Shown here in pieces: positions 1-7,929 of a stretch of DNA of 52,739 nt (position 1 is the first letter of the stretch; the number at the start of each line of letters is the position of its first letter). The notes beneath the pieces are model-generated. The model saw nothing but the letters and a program-made list of their open reading frames with translations, was not told where the DNA came from and did no database searches. The DNA lies in NCBI GenBank assembly GCA_020025205.1, contig JAHHSO010000010.1:1-52739 (forward strand), written 5' to 3'. This DNA comes from Christensenellaceae bacterium (GTDB taxonomy: Bacteria; Bacillota; Clostridia; Christensenellales; Aristaeellaceae). The position numbers and the translations under genes were made by a program.

Positions 1-215
1 ATTCATTCCGCACTCATTTTTTCAAAAGCTTTTGTAAATGTGCGATATCCAGCACGTTCACCGATTCAAACTTCCCCCCTGTAAAACACAGCCCAATTGC
101 ACTTCATCCCTTATCTCCCCTTCTCTCTTTTCAATTACGCCTTCAACAAGTATACTCTTCACAACACTATAAAAAACAGAGCGCAGCAATGTGCCCTCTG
201 CCTGAATATTTCCGT
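1..215. other. Left-edge non-coding stretch
   Basis: No convincing gene is visible. On the minus strand a purine-rich run precedes an ATG that opens a 13-codon frame ending near position 73, and a TATACT-like -10 lies near 150, but its -35 is poor. A leader region for a gene beyond the left edge is possible but not shown. Confidence 0.3.
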
Positions 216-1049
216 TTACAGGAACGGATTATAGAATCGGCTTCCGTTGATCAGCACCATAGCAAAGCTGGTCGCCAGCAAAAGAATGCCCAGACCGATG
301 GCCAGAAAATCATTTCTGGCAAACGGGCGCTGCATGTACCACGTGCGCTTCTTGTTCTTGCCAAATCCGCGCAGCTCCATCGCGTTGGAAATGACATCAA
401 TGCGCGACAGGCTGGAAAGAATCAGCGGCATCAGAATCGTCACCGCATTTTTCAGCCTTGTAAAAAGTTTCTCTTTTTTGCCCAGCTCAATGCCGCGCGC
501 CTGCTGGGCCTGACTGATGTTGTGGTAATCTCGCTGAATATCCGGGATGTAGCGCAGCGCGATAGCCACCGAATAGCCTACGCGATAAGAAACGCCAATG
601 CTCGCCAGGCTCGCCGCAAACTCACTCGGGTTAGTTGCCGAAATAAACAAAATTGCCACCGGCAGCGCCACAAAATACTTGAGCGAGATGTTGAGCATAT
701 AATACAGCTGCTCAGCCGTCACATCATACCGCCAGAACAGATGGAAAAGGACGTGCCGCGTACCGTAAATCACCGTGCCCTGATCAGGATTAAACAAGAA
801 GATAAAAAAGTTATTGAGAAACAGGAACACCAACATGAATACCAGCATAAAGCGCACTTCACGAATCCTGATTTTGCTCACTTTAAAGCACAGAAGGCTC
901 ACCGCCAGCAGAAGAAGCAGCACGCGGATGTCGTAGGTAATCATGCTCGCAAACGTAAACAGTAGGAAGAACGCCAGCTTGGTTGTACCGGTCAGCTCAT
1001 GCACCACGCTCTTCCTCGGCAGATAGTTGAGCACCGTATTAGCAGCCAT
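216..1049 (-). CDS. ecfT: ECF transporter transmembrane subunit EcfT
   Basis: This is the membrane coupling subunit of an energy-coupling factor vitamin/micronutrient importer, 277 aa. Several hydrophobic segments fill the N-terminal half and one more lies at the C-terminus. The two cytoplasmic coupling motifs that touch the ATPases are present as AQQARGIE and, about 50 residues later, AMELRGFGKNK, each with the Ala-Arg-Gly signature. The start codon lies inside the last codons of the ATPase gene (11-base overlap), with a GGAGGTGA ribosome site in that gene, so translation is probably coupled. It is the last gene of the cluster before the left edge. Family assignment is firm; the ligand is not known. 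Confidence 0.93.
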   Translation of the reverse strand: MAANTVLNYLPRKSVVHELTGTTKLAFFLLFTFASMITYDIRVLLLLLAVSLLCFKVSKIRIREVRFMLVFMLVFLFLNNFFIFLFNPDQGTVIYGTRHVLFHLFWRYDVTAEQLYYMLNISLKYFVALPVAILFISATNPSEFAASLASIGVSYRVGYSVAIALRYIPDIQRDYHNISQAQQARGIELGKKEKLFTRLKNAVTILMPLILSSLSRIDVISNAMELRGFGKNKKRTWYMQRPFARNDFLAIGLGILLLATSFAMVLINGSRFYNPFL

Positions 1050-2751
1050 TTCTTCTCACCTCCCTATCCGTCTCAATGAACCGCTCCACAAATGCCACCG
1101 GCTGGTCAATGCCGCAGCGCCCAGCCAGCGTAAATAGGCTCGTTTCCTTGAGCGCCGCGCGCTGTACCAGCTCAGAACTGCACAGAACGGATGCCGCCGA
1201 CTGATCTGCAATCATCCTGCCCCCGCTGAACACCAGCGCCCGCGGCGTATACTCCAGCATCAGGTGCATGTCATGTGTAATCATGATCACCGTCACGCCG
1301 CGCTGATTCAGCGTGCGCAAGAACTCCATGATCTCCGTATAGCTGCGGAAATCCTGACCAGCAGTCGGTTCATCCAGAATGATAACTTCCGGCCCCATGA
1401 CCAGAACGCTTGCAATGGTGACTCGCTTTTTCTGCCCAAATGAAAGTGCAGAAATCGGCCAGTTTCTAAACGGATACAGCCCGCAGATTTTCAGCGTCTC
1501 TTCCACTTTCGAACGAATCTCTTCATCAGAAAGCCCGCTTCGGCCAAGCCCCAATGCCACCTCATCAAAAATCATGGTCTTGGAAATCATCTGGTTCGGG
1601 TTCTGCATGACATATCCAATGTGGGCAGCTCGCTCCCGGATGCTCTCTTCCCCCAGATCACGTCCATCAAAGAAAATCGTCCCTTCGCTGGGTCTCTCAA
1701 AGCCACAGATGAGTTTGGACAATGTGGACTTTCCTGCACCGTTGCGCCCAACGATGCTGACCATCTCGCCGCGTCTGATGCTGAAAGTCACATCTTCCAG
1801 CACTTTTTTCCCCGGGCTGTAGCCAAAGCCAAGCCCTCGCACCTCTAGAATTGGCGCTTCGTCCGCCCCGGTCTTCGGAACGGGCGCTTCTTCAAACCAG
1901 TTGCGCACCTGAGCACAGTGTGCATCGGTTAAAACAAGATTGTTCACATGTTCAGGGTGCATGTCCGGCACAATGGGCACGCCCGCATAGCGCAGCGCCG
2001 TCAAATACAACGGCTCCCGGATGCCATAATCCAGAAGCAGACTGGTGGACAACAGTTCATCCGGGCGCAGATCCGCCTGAATCCTTCCCTCATCCATCAG
2101 CACAATCCGATCGACATTGCGCCAAAGCACATCTTCCAAACGATGCTCAATGATGACAACCGTGGTATCCGTTTTTTTCTGAATGTCATCAATCAACTCC
2201 ACGGCCTGCTTTCCTGCCGCCGGGTCGAGGTTGGCCAGCGGCTCGTCAAACAGAAGCACCTTCACCTCGTCCACCATAACACCTGCCAGACTCACGCGCT
2301 GCTTTTGACCGCCTGAAAGCTCATGCGGAGCAAAGTCCAAATGGTCGCCGATTGAAACCATATCCGCAACACGCCGCGTGATTGCATGCATCTCATCCTG
2401 CGGCATGCAGGCATTTTCAAGCGCAAATGCGATATCCTCTGCCACAGTCAGGCCAATAAACTGTCCGTCCGGGTCCTGAAGCACCGTACCTACATGAGCC
2501 GACAATTCAAAGATGCTTGAATGCGGCGCATCGACACCGTCCACCTTCAGCTCCCCTGTGCATTCGCCCCGGCAGCTGAAGGGAACCAGTCCGTTCAGGC
2601 AGTTGCCCAGCGTGCTTTTTCCGCTGCCCGATGGCCCTGCAATCAGAATCCGTTCACCCGGATAAATATCCAGATTGATATCATAAAGCGTCGGCTGCTT
2701 CTGCGCATAATATTGAAAGCCAAATTTTTTGAAAGAAATAATGGGTTCCAT
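1039..2751 (-). CDS. ECF transporter ATPase, two fused ABC domains (EcfA1-EcfA2 type)
   Basis: A 570-aa protein holds two complete ABC ATPase domains in one chain, replacing the usual separate EcfA1 and EcfA2. The first half has Walker A GPSGSGKST, signature LSGGQKQR and Walker B LLFDEPLANLD; the second half has GRNGAGKST, LSFGQKKR and IILDEPTAGQD. A linker of about 70 residues joins them. Both sites look catalytically complete. It would energise uptake together with EcfT, encoded next, and a substrate-binding S component. It follows the S-component gene but is separated from it by an intrinsic terminator, so its expression probably depends on read-through. The start is preceded by GAGGTAGATCA. 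Confidence 0.93.
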   Translation of the reverse strand: MEPIISFKKFGFQYYAQKQPTLYDINLDIYPGERILIAGPSGSGKSTLGNCLNGLVPFSCRGECTGELKVDGVDAPHSSIFELSAHVGTVLQDPDGQFIGLTVAEDIAFALENACMPQDEMHAITRRVADMVSIGDHLDFAPHELSGGQKQRVSLAGVMVDEVKVLLFDEPLANLDPAAGKQAVELIDDIQKKTDTTVVIIEHRLEDVLWRNVDRIVLMDEGRIQADLRPDELLSTSLLLDYGIREPLYLTALRYAGVPIVPDMHPEHVNNLVLTDAHCAQVRNWFEEAPVPKTGADEAPILEVRGLGFGYSPGKKVLEDVTFSIRRGEMVSIVGRNGAGKSTLSKLICGFERPSEGTIFFDGRDLGEESIRERAAHIGYVMQNPNQMISKTMIFDEVALGLGRSGLSDEEIRSKVEETLKICGLYPFRNWPISALSFGQKKRVTIASVLVMGPEVIILDEPTAGQDFRSYTEIMEFLRTLNQRGVTVIMITHDMHLMLEYTPRALVFSGGRMIADQSAASVLCSSELVQRAALKETSLFTLAGRCGIDQPVAFVERFIETDREVRRNGC

Positions 2752-2781
2752 TGATCTACCTCATGTTTTAGAGAATCATCT

Positions 2782-2817
2782 GAAAAAAGAAAAAAGGGCG
2801 GAGCGAGGCTCCGTCCC
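2782..2817 (-). terminator. Intrinsic terminator between S component and ATPase genes
   Basis: On the minus strand a stem of GGGACGGAGC and GCTCCGCCC (one bulged A, loop CTC) is followed by TTTTTTCTTTTTT. It lies just after the S-component gene and before ecfA, so it probably acts as a partial terminator inside the cluster. Confidence 0.8.
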
Positions 2818-2828
2818 TCCGAGATTTC

Positions 2829-3377
2829 TTACTGCTTATCCAGCGAGCCCTTCTTGGCAATCGTCTTGGTGTAAGCGATGATCAGCAGCACACCGACGAT
2901 AACGGCAGTCAGGGTGTTAGCAGTTGCCGCCATCGCGCCCTGGGCAAAGATCTTGTCTGCCGGCTCAGCATACATCACCATGTCCAAAATAGGCGCAACG
3001 CCAACCCAGGCCAGCACATGTGCCACAACGTTAGCCAGCGTAAAAATTGCAATCTTTTTCTTGCCGAACTCGCCCTCATGGATGTTCAGCTTCTTGGCAA
3101 ACAGGCCCACAACAACGCCGACAAACGCAGACGCGATGACCCAGCTCCACCACGGGCTTCCACCCCAGGACAGGTCAATCAGTGTATGGCCAACAAAGCC
3201 GATCAGACCTCCGGCCACCGGGCCGTACATCACAGCCAACAGCCCCAGCACCGCATACTGAAGGCTGATGTTGGTGTTCGGGATACCGCTCGGAATCGCC
3301 ACAAAACGACCCAGAACGAAGAACAGCGCAGCGCCGATGCCAACTGCCACGACCGTCTTAATCGAAGAATTTTTCAT
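2829..3377 (-). CDS. ECF transporter S component, UPF0397 family
   Basis: A small hydrophobic protein of 182 aa with about five or six membrane segments and the UPF0397 N-terminus (MKNSSIKTVVAVGIGAALFF, then a GRF-VAIPSG-PNT motif). UPF0397 proteins are substrate-binding S components of ECF importers and normally sit beside EcfA/EcfT genes, as here. Automatic annotations often call them riboflavin transporters, but nothing in the sequence shows the ligand. The gene follows a SAM hydrolase gene by 64 bases and is followed by a terminator, so the S component may be made in excess over the energising module. The start has a GAGGAG site eight bases upstream. Confidence 0.9.
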   Translation of the reverse strand: MKNSSIKTVVAVGIGAALFFVLGRFVAIPSGIPNTNISLQYAVLGLLAVMYGPVAGGLIGFVGHTLIDLSWGGSPWWSWVIASAFVGVVVGLFAKKLNIHEGEFGKKKIAIFTLANVVAHVLAWVGVAPILDMVMYAEPADKIFAQGAMAATANTLTAVIVGVLLIIAYTKTIAKKGSLDKQ

Positions 3378-3441
3378 TTGATGATCTCCTCTCTTTTCTT
3401 GGGTAAATCCTTATTTCAAACGGGACCGGCCCGGTTGAGTC

Positions 3442-4296
3442 TTACTCGTACACGACGCGCGGTGCTTTTCTGAGGCTGATGCGCCAGGATATGCCCGTAC
3501 CAATGTTGTACGCTTTGGAAAAGCTTCCCTGATTGATCGCCACAGCTACACAGTTCAGGCTGTTGATATACAAAAGCGGCTCACCAACGTTGACATCCGC
3601 GAAGCTCTTGGCATATACCATGATATTTTTATAAAGCGTGCGCATTTCGTTGGAAATGGTAACTTCCACACGGCTGCCAAACTGCACGCCAAGCTTATGG
3701 AACATTTCCTGGTTGATATTGGTCCACAGAGAGCCAAACCGAACATCCAGAACATCAATGGTTCCCTGTGCCTGATCGTTTACAAGCGCCGGTTCCAGAA
3801 TCGGAAGCTCCACAATGCTCTCTATATCAACAACCGAACCGACCTGTTCAAACGCAATGACGCCCGATGCCAGCCGCGCACCGGTGTACGCGTAAATATC
3901 GCGGCCGTGGAATGTATAGCTGTCGCCAGAATTGGGCAGACGGTTCACTTTCTCATCAATGATGCGTGCTTCCTGTATGCCGCACATTCGCTTGATATGG
4001 GTCAAGGTTCCGTTGTCCGGCGTAATCACATACTGCCCATTGGCCGTGCGCACAGCAATGCTTCTGCGGGTCGATCCAACGCCCGGATCAACTACGCTGA
4101 CAAACACGCTTCCCTCCGGCCAATAACCGACAGTCTGGATCAGTCGATAGCTCGCTTCCCAAATATCATATTGAGGAATGTCATGTGTCAGATCATACAC
4201 GCGCAAATCGCTGCACACACAGGTGGCCACACCATACATCGCACAGACTGCACCATCTGCACAGCCGAAGTCTGACTGAAAAATCAAAGGTTTCAT
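3442..4296 (-). CDS. SAM hydrolase (SAM hydroxide adenosyltransferase, DUF62)
   Basis: This family hydrolyses S-adenosylmethionine to adenosine and methionine and is related to bacterial fluorinases and chlorinases. The 284-aa protein shows the family motifs in order: QSDFG near the N-terminus, VVDPGVGSTRR (Asp70 and Arg77), TPDNGTLT, and FHGRD (His130). Asp, Arg and His match the water-activating triad described for the hydrolase branch, so hydrolase rather than halogenase is expected. It is the first gene of the unit leading into an ECF importer, which suggests that the imported compound or its fate is linked to SAM, adenosine or methionine; that link is inference. The start has GGGAGG seven bases upstream. 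No clear sigma-A promoter was seen. Confidence 0.88.
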   Translation of the reverse strand: MKPLIFQSDFGCADGAVCAMYGVATCVCSDLRVYDLTHDIPQYDIWEASYRLIQTVGYWPEGSVFVSVVDPGVGSTRRSIAVRTANGQYVITPDNGTLTHIKRMCGIQEARIIDEKVNRLPNSGDSYTFHGRDIYAYTGARLASGVIAFEQVGSVVDIESIVELPILEPALVNDQAQGTIDVLDVRFGSLWTNINQEMFHKLGVQFGSRVEVTISNEMRTLYKNIMVYAKSFADVNVGEPLLYINSLNCVAVAINQGSFSKAYNIGTGISWRISLRKAPRVVYE

Positions 4297-4554
4297 GTCG
4301 ATTCCTCCCTTAATACTGCTGCTTTCTATTTTAATCTATTTTTCCTTTTTATGAAAGAGGTTTTTTCTTTTTCTTGATAAATTGCAAGTACAAATTGGAG
4401 ACCCGCACAGTCAATCAATAGAAATTTCCTTTAAACAATGCAAGGAGACACGAAAACATGTCTATTTCATTCTGACGCCGTATTGCAGCTTATCATTCTT
4501 CCAGACTGGTGACTTGCGCTTCTTTCTGATGATCTCCATTCTGTCGATATACAA

Positions 4555-4592
4555 CCCCCCGGAAGCATGATACCTATCATCTTTCCGGGGGG
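4555..4592 (-). terminator. Long nested hairpin after engB, possible terminator
   Basis: A perfect ten-base inverted repeat (CCCCCCGGAA / TTCCGGGGGG) encloses a second palindrome ATGATA-CC-TATCAT, making an almost continuous 38-base hairpin. On the minus strand it is followed by TTGTATAT, a poor T-tract, so terminator function is likely but not certain. Confidence 0.55.
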
Positions 4593-4615
4593 AGTGTCTA
4601 TTTTGTCTACAGACT

Positions 4616-4641
4616 GAAACCCCGGCATAAACCGAGGTTTC
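4616..4641. repeat. Second hairpin downstream of engB
   Basis: GAAACCCCGG and CCGAGGTTTC form a ten-base inverted repeat with one C/A position (G.U on the other strand) around a six-base loop. It lies between engB and the longer hairpin and has no T-tract on the minus strand. Confidence 0.45.
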
Positions 4642-4679
4642 ATTTGAATTGTACACCATATTGAGCCAGAAAACTGCGC

Positions 4680-5297
4680 TTACTCGTCTGCCCCTTCAGT
4701 CTCGTCATCCTCATGTTCACAGCAGACCTTTTCAATCCGGTCCAGCAGTTCCTGTCTGCCTGTCCCGTCTTCGGAAGAGAACGGCAGGATCTCCCAAGGC
4801 TGGACAGCCAGCGCGCGGCAGATCGGCGCAATGTACTTGAGCCTCGCGCCTCTGCTGATCTTGTCTGCCTTGGTCGCTACAACCGTGAACGGAATCCCCG
4901 CCTGACGCAGGAACAGGTTCATCTCCCTATCTTCCGCGCTCGGCTCGTGGCGGATGTCCACCAGATGGAACACATGGCAAAGATCTTCAGTCAGAGCAAA
5001 ATAGTCCTGCATCATCTTTCCCCAGGAGAGCTTTTCAGCCTTGCTGACCTTTGCAAAGCCGTAACCAGGCAGGTCAATGATATTGATTTCCTGATTAAAC
5101 TGATAAACATTGATCAGCCGCGTCTTGCCGGGAGTCGCACTTGTACGGGCCAGTTTGTTCCTATTGGCCAGTTTGTTGATCATAGAGGACTTGCCGACAT
5201 TGCTCTTTCCGGCAAAAGCCACTTCCGGGCATCCCTTTGTGGCATACTCGCCGTATTCCTTCATTGAGGTGATAAAATCCGCGCGTTTGACAATCAT
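4680..5297 (-). CDS. engB: Ribosome-assembly GTPase EngB (YsxC/YihA)
   Basis: A TrmE-Era-EngA-like GTPase needed for late assembly of the large ribosomal subunit; 205 aa, the usual size. Visible motifs are the P-loop GKSNVGKSS (about residues 30-38), the G2 region GKTR followed by LINVYQFN, G3 DLPGYGFA and G4 ATKADK. The C-terminus is acidic. The gene lies 17 bases after lon and shares its promoter; lon-engB is a common Firmicutes order. AAGGAG lies seven bases before the ATG. Confidence 0.96.
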   Translation of the reverse strand: MIVKRADFITSMKEYGEYATKGCPEVAFAGKSNVGKSSMINKLANRNKLARTSATPGKTRLINVYQFNQEINIIDLPGYGFAKVSKAEKLSWGKMMQDYFALTEDLCHVFHLVDIRHEPSAEDREMNLFLRQAGIPFTVVATKADKISRGARLKYIAPICRALAVQPWEILPFSSEDGTGRQELLDRIEKVCCEHEDDETEGADE

Positions 5298-5314
5298 GAG
5301 GTTTCTCCTTTTGT

Positions 5315-7672
5315 TCAGGCGTGCACAGTATCTTCTTTCTTTTTCAGCGGCTCACACAGCGCCGTTTCCAGCACGGTTCTCACATTTTCTGCCGGGACAA
5401 TCCGAATCGCATCGCGCACCTTCTGGGGCACCTCTTCCAGATCCTTGAGGTTTTCCTTCGGGATAATCACCGTGTCAATGCCAGCCCGATGCGCCGCAAG
5501 CAGCTTTTCCTTGAGGCCGCCGATGGGCAGAACGCGCCCGCGCAGCGTAACCTCGCCTGTCATAGCCACGTTCTGGCGCACGGCAATGCCCGTCAGCGCA
5601 GATACAATCGCCGTGGTCATCGTAACGCCTGCACTTGGGCCATCCTTGGGCACAGCACCTTCTGGAACATGGATATGAATATCCAGCTTCTTATAGAAGT
5701 CCTGCTGGATCCCCAGTTCTTCCGCATGGGCGCGCACATAGGACTTGGCTGCCTTTGCGCTTTCTTTCATGACATCGCCAAGATTTCCCGTCAGCTCCAG
5801 AATACCGCTGCCCGGCATGATGGTTGTCTCAATTTGCAGCGTATCGCCGCCAACTACCGTATACGCCAAACCATTGACCACGCCAATCTCCGGCTTTTTG
5901 CCCGCTTTTTCATAAGTATAGCGCGGTGCTCCCAGGTACTTTGTCAGCTTTTCCTGCGTCACAGTGACGGTTTCCACGCCTTCGTCGATCATCTCTACGG
6001 CGCTCTTGCGCACAACCTTGCCGATCGTACGCTGCAAACGGCGCACGCCCGCTTCCAGCGTGTAGCCGCAGATCAGTTCACGCATCATCTTATCGCTCAC
6101 ACGCACACTCTTTGCAGCCAAACCGTGCTCTTCAATCTGCTTGGGCAGAAGGTGACGCTTGGCGATATTCAGCTTTTCATCCTCCGTATACCCGCTGACT
6201 TCGATCAGTTCCATCCTGTCCAGAAGCGGACGCGGAATAGTATCCACGGAATTCGCAGTTGTGATGAACATGACGCTGGACAGATCAAACGGCACTTCCA
6301 AATAATGGTCACGGAACGCATTGTTCTGTGCGCTGTCCAGCACTTCCAGCATCGCGCTGGCCGGATCGCCGCGCACATCGCTGGCCATCTTATCTATTTC
6401 ATCAAAGAGGAACACAGGATTCATCGTGCCTGCCTGCTTGATTGATGAAATGATACGTCCCGGAATTGCGCCAATATAGGTGCGGCGATGTCCTCTGATT
6501 TCAGCCTCATCACGCACACCGCCCAACGACATCTGAACAAACTTGCGTCCCAGCGCGCGGGCAATGCTCTTGACAATGGACGTTTTGCCGACACCGGGCG
6601 GGCCGACAAAACACAGAATCGGACCTTTGAGATTATTCTTGATTCGGCAGACAGCCAGATATTCAATCACGCGCTCTTTGACCTCGTCCAGGCCATAATG
6701 GTCTTCGGAGAGAATGCGGCGGGCACGTTTGAGATCAAGGTTATCCGGCGTATTCTTGCCCCATGGCAAATCGAGCAGCGTCTCAATATAGGTACGGCTC
6801 ACGCCAATTTCCGGGCTGCCGGGCGCCATACGGCTCAGGCGCTCGATTTCACGGCGCGCTTTGTCCGCAGCTTCCTCATTCATCGGCGTCTTTTCCAACC
6901 GCTCGCGCAGGTCTTCAACATCCCCTGCATCCTTGTCTCCCAGCTCCGTCTGAATCGCTTTGATCTGCTCGCGCAGGAAGTAATCTTTCTGGTTTTGTTC
7001 AATCTGCTTGCGCACGCGGGCCTGAACCTTCTTTTCAACGCCAGCAAGTTCCGTTTCCCGCACAAGCACGGCACAAACAGCTTCAAGGCGCATCAGGTCA
7101 TCGAACTCTTCGAGAAGTTCCTGCCTGTCGTCCACCTTGGTCAGCACGTTAGCGGCGATAACGTCCGCCAACTGCCCCGGATCTTCAATCTCCATGACGG
7201 ACTGCATCGTTTCACCGGAGACGCGTCCGCTCATCTTGCAGTATTCTTCAAAATAATGGTGAGCGGTGCGCAAAAGCGCATCGGTTTCAATGGACACAAC
7301 CGTTCCCTGCGGAATCAATTCGTCCAGAGCCGCTTCAAAATACGGTTCTTCTTGCGTCACAGCACGCAGAACGGCGCGATGTTTGCCTTCCACCAGCAGA
7401 CGGATGTTGTCGCCGGGGAGCTTCAAAACCTGTTTGATGCAGGCAATGGTGCCCACATGATAGATGTCGTCGATGGCGGGATCGTCTACATCCACATCGC
7501 GCTGTGCGACCAGAAAAATCCGCTGATCCCCCAGCATGGCCTGTTCCAGCGCTGCGATGGACTTTTTCCTACCCACGTCAAAGTGAAGCACCATATGCGG
7601 GAAAATCATCAGACCCCGCAGCGGCAGCATCGGCAGGCTGACCGGCTCAAATTTCTTTTTCGGCTTAGCCAA
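5315..7672 (-). CDS. lon: ATP-dependent protease LonA
   Basis: A cytoplasmic AAA+ serine protease that degrades misfolded and regulatory proteins; 785 aa, typical for LonA. Domains in order are an N-terminal substrate-binding LAN domain (about 1-205), a coiled middle, the AAA+ module with Walker A GPPGVGKTS, and a C-terminal protease domain with PKDGPSAG and GGLKEKLLAA, giving a Ser680/Lys723 dyad. Translation probably starts at a TTG, because AAGGAGG lies nine bases upstream and no better in-frame start follows. A strong sigma-A promoter precedes it. No HAIR or CIRCE element was seen upstream. Confidence 0.97.
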   Translation of the reverse strand: MAKPKKKFEPVSLPMLPLRGLMIFPHMVLHFDVGRKKSIAALEQAMLGDQRIFLVAQRDVDVDDPAIDDIYHVGTIACIKQVLKLPGDNIRLLVEGKHRAVLRAVTQEEPYFEAALDELIPQGTVVSIETDALLRTAHHYFEEYCKMSGRVSGETMQSVMEIEDPGQLADVIAANVLTKVDDRQELLEEFDDLMRLEAVCAVLVRETELAGVEKKVQARVRKQIEQNQKDYFLREQIKAIQTELGDKDAGDVEDLRERLEKTPMNEEAADKARREIERLSRMAPGSPEIGVSRTYIETLLDLPWGKNTPDNLDLKRARRILSEDHYGLDEVKERVIEYLAVCRIKNNLKGPILCFVGPPGVGKTSIVKSIARALGRKFVQMSLGGVRDEAEIRGHRRTYIGAIPGRIISSIKQAGTMNPVFLFDEIDKMASDVRGDPASAMLEVLDSAQNNAFRDHYLEVPFDLSSVMFITTANSVDTIPRPLLDRMELIEVSGYTEDEKLNIAKRHLLPKQIEEHGLAAKSVRVSDKMMRELICGYTLEAGVRRLQRTIGKVVRKSAVEMIDEGVETVTVTQEKLTKYLGAPRYTYEKAGKKPEIGVVNGLAYTVVGGDTLQIETTIMPGSGILELTGNLGDVMKESAKAAKSYVRAHAEELGIQQDFYKKLDIHIHVPEGAVPKDGPSAGVTMTTAIVSALTGIAVRQNVAMTGEVTLRGRVLPIGGLKEKLLAAHRAGIDTVIIPKENLKDLEEVPQKVRDAIRIVPAENVRTVLETALCEPLKKKEDTVHA

Positions 7673-7729
7673 TGCTTATTTCCTCCTTCATTTCGCCCGT
7701 TTTCGTAAGATTTCGAGCGAAGTAACTGT

Positions 7730-7758
7730 ATTATACAGGATACACCGTATTTTTGCAA
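7730..7758 (-). promoter_or_regulatory. Sigma-A promoter of lon-engB
   Basis: TTGCAA and a perfect TATAAT are separated by 17 bases on the minus strand, about 60 bases before the lon start codon. Confidence 0.85.
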
Positions 7759-7888
7759 CAGATGGCGCCTGACCAAATCTCTCCTGTAAGAAGTTGTCGT
7801 TTTTCTGTGCAAGTCAAGACGGTTTGTCTGCCGTCCAAAGCGCTGCTTTTTTCTTCAGCACATCCGAAAATGCGATTGAACAGCAAGA

Positions 7889-7916
7889 GAAAAAGAGATG
7901 AGCCTCAGCCCATCTC
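7889..7916 (-). terminator. Terminator after clpX
   Basis: On the minus strand GAGATGGGC and GCTCATCTC pair (one G.U) around TGAG, followed by TTTTTCTCTT. It ends the tig-clpP-clpX unit. Confidence 0.85.
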
Positions 7917-7929
7917 CTGTTATGATTGA

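Larger units (their letters stand above)
4297..4679. other. Intergenic region between SAM hydrolase and engB
   Basis: This 383-base gap holds the leader of the SAM hydrolase gene (AT-rich, only weak promoter-like matches) and two hairpins downstream of engB, listed separately. No known riboswitch class was recognised, and no ORF with a ribosome site stands out. Confidence 0.5.
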
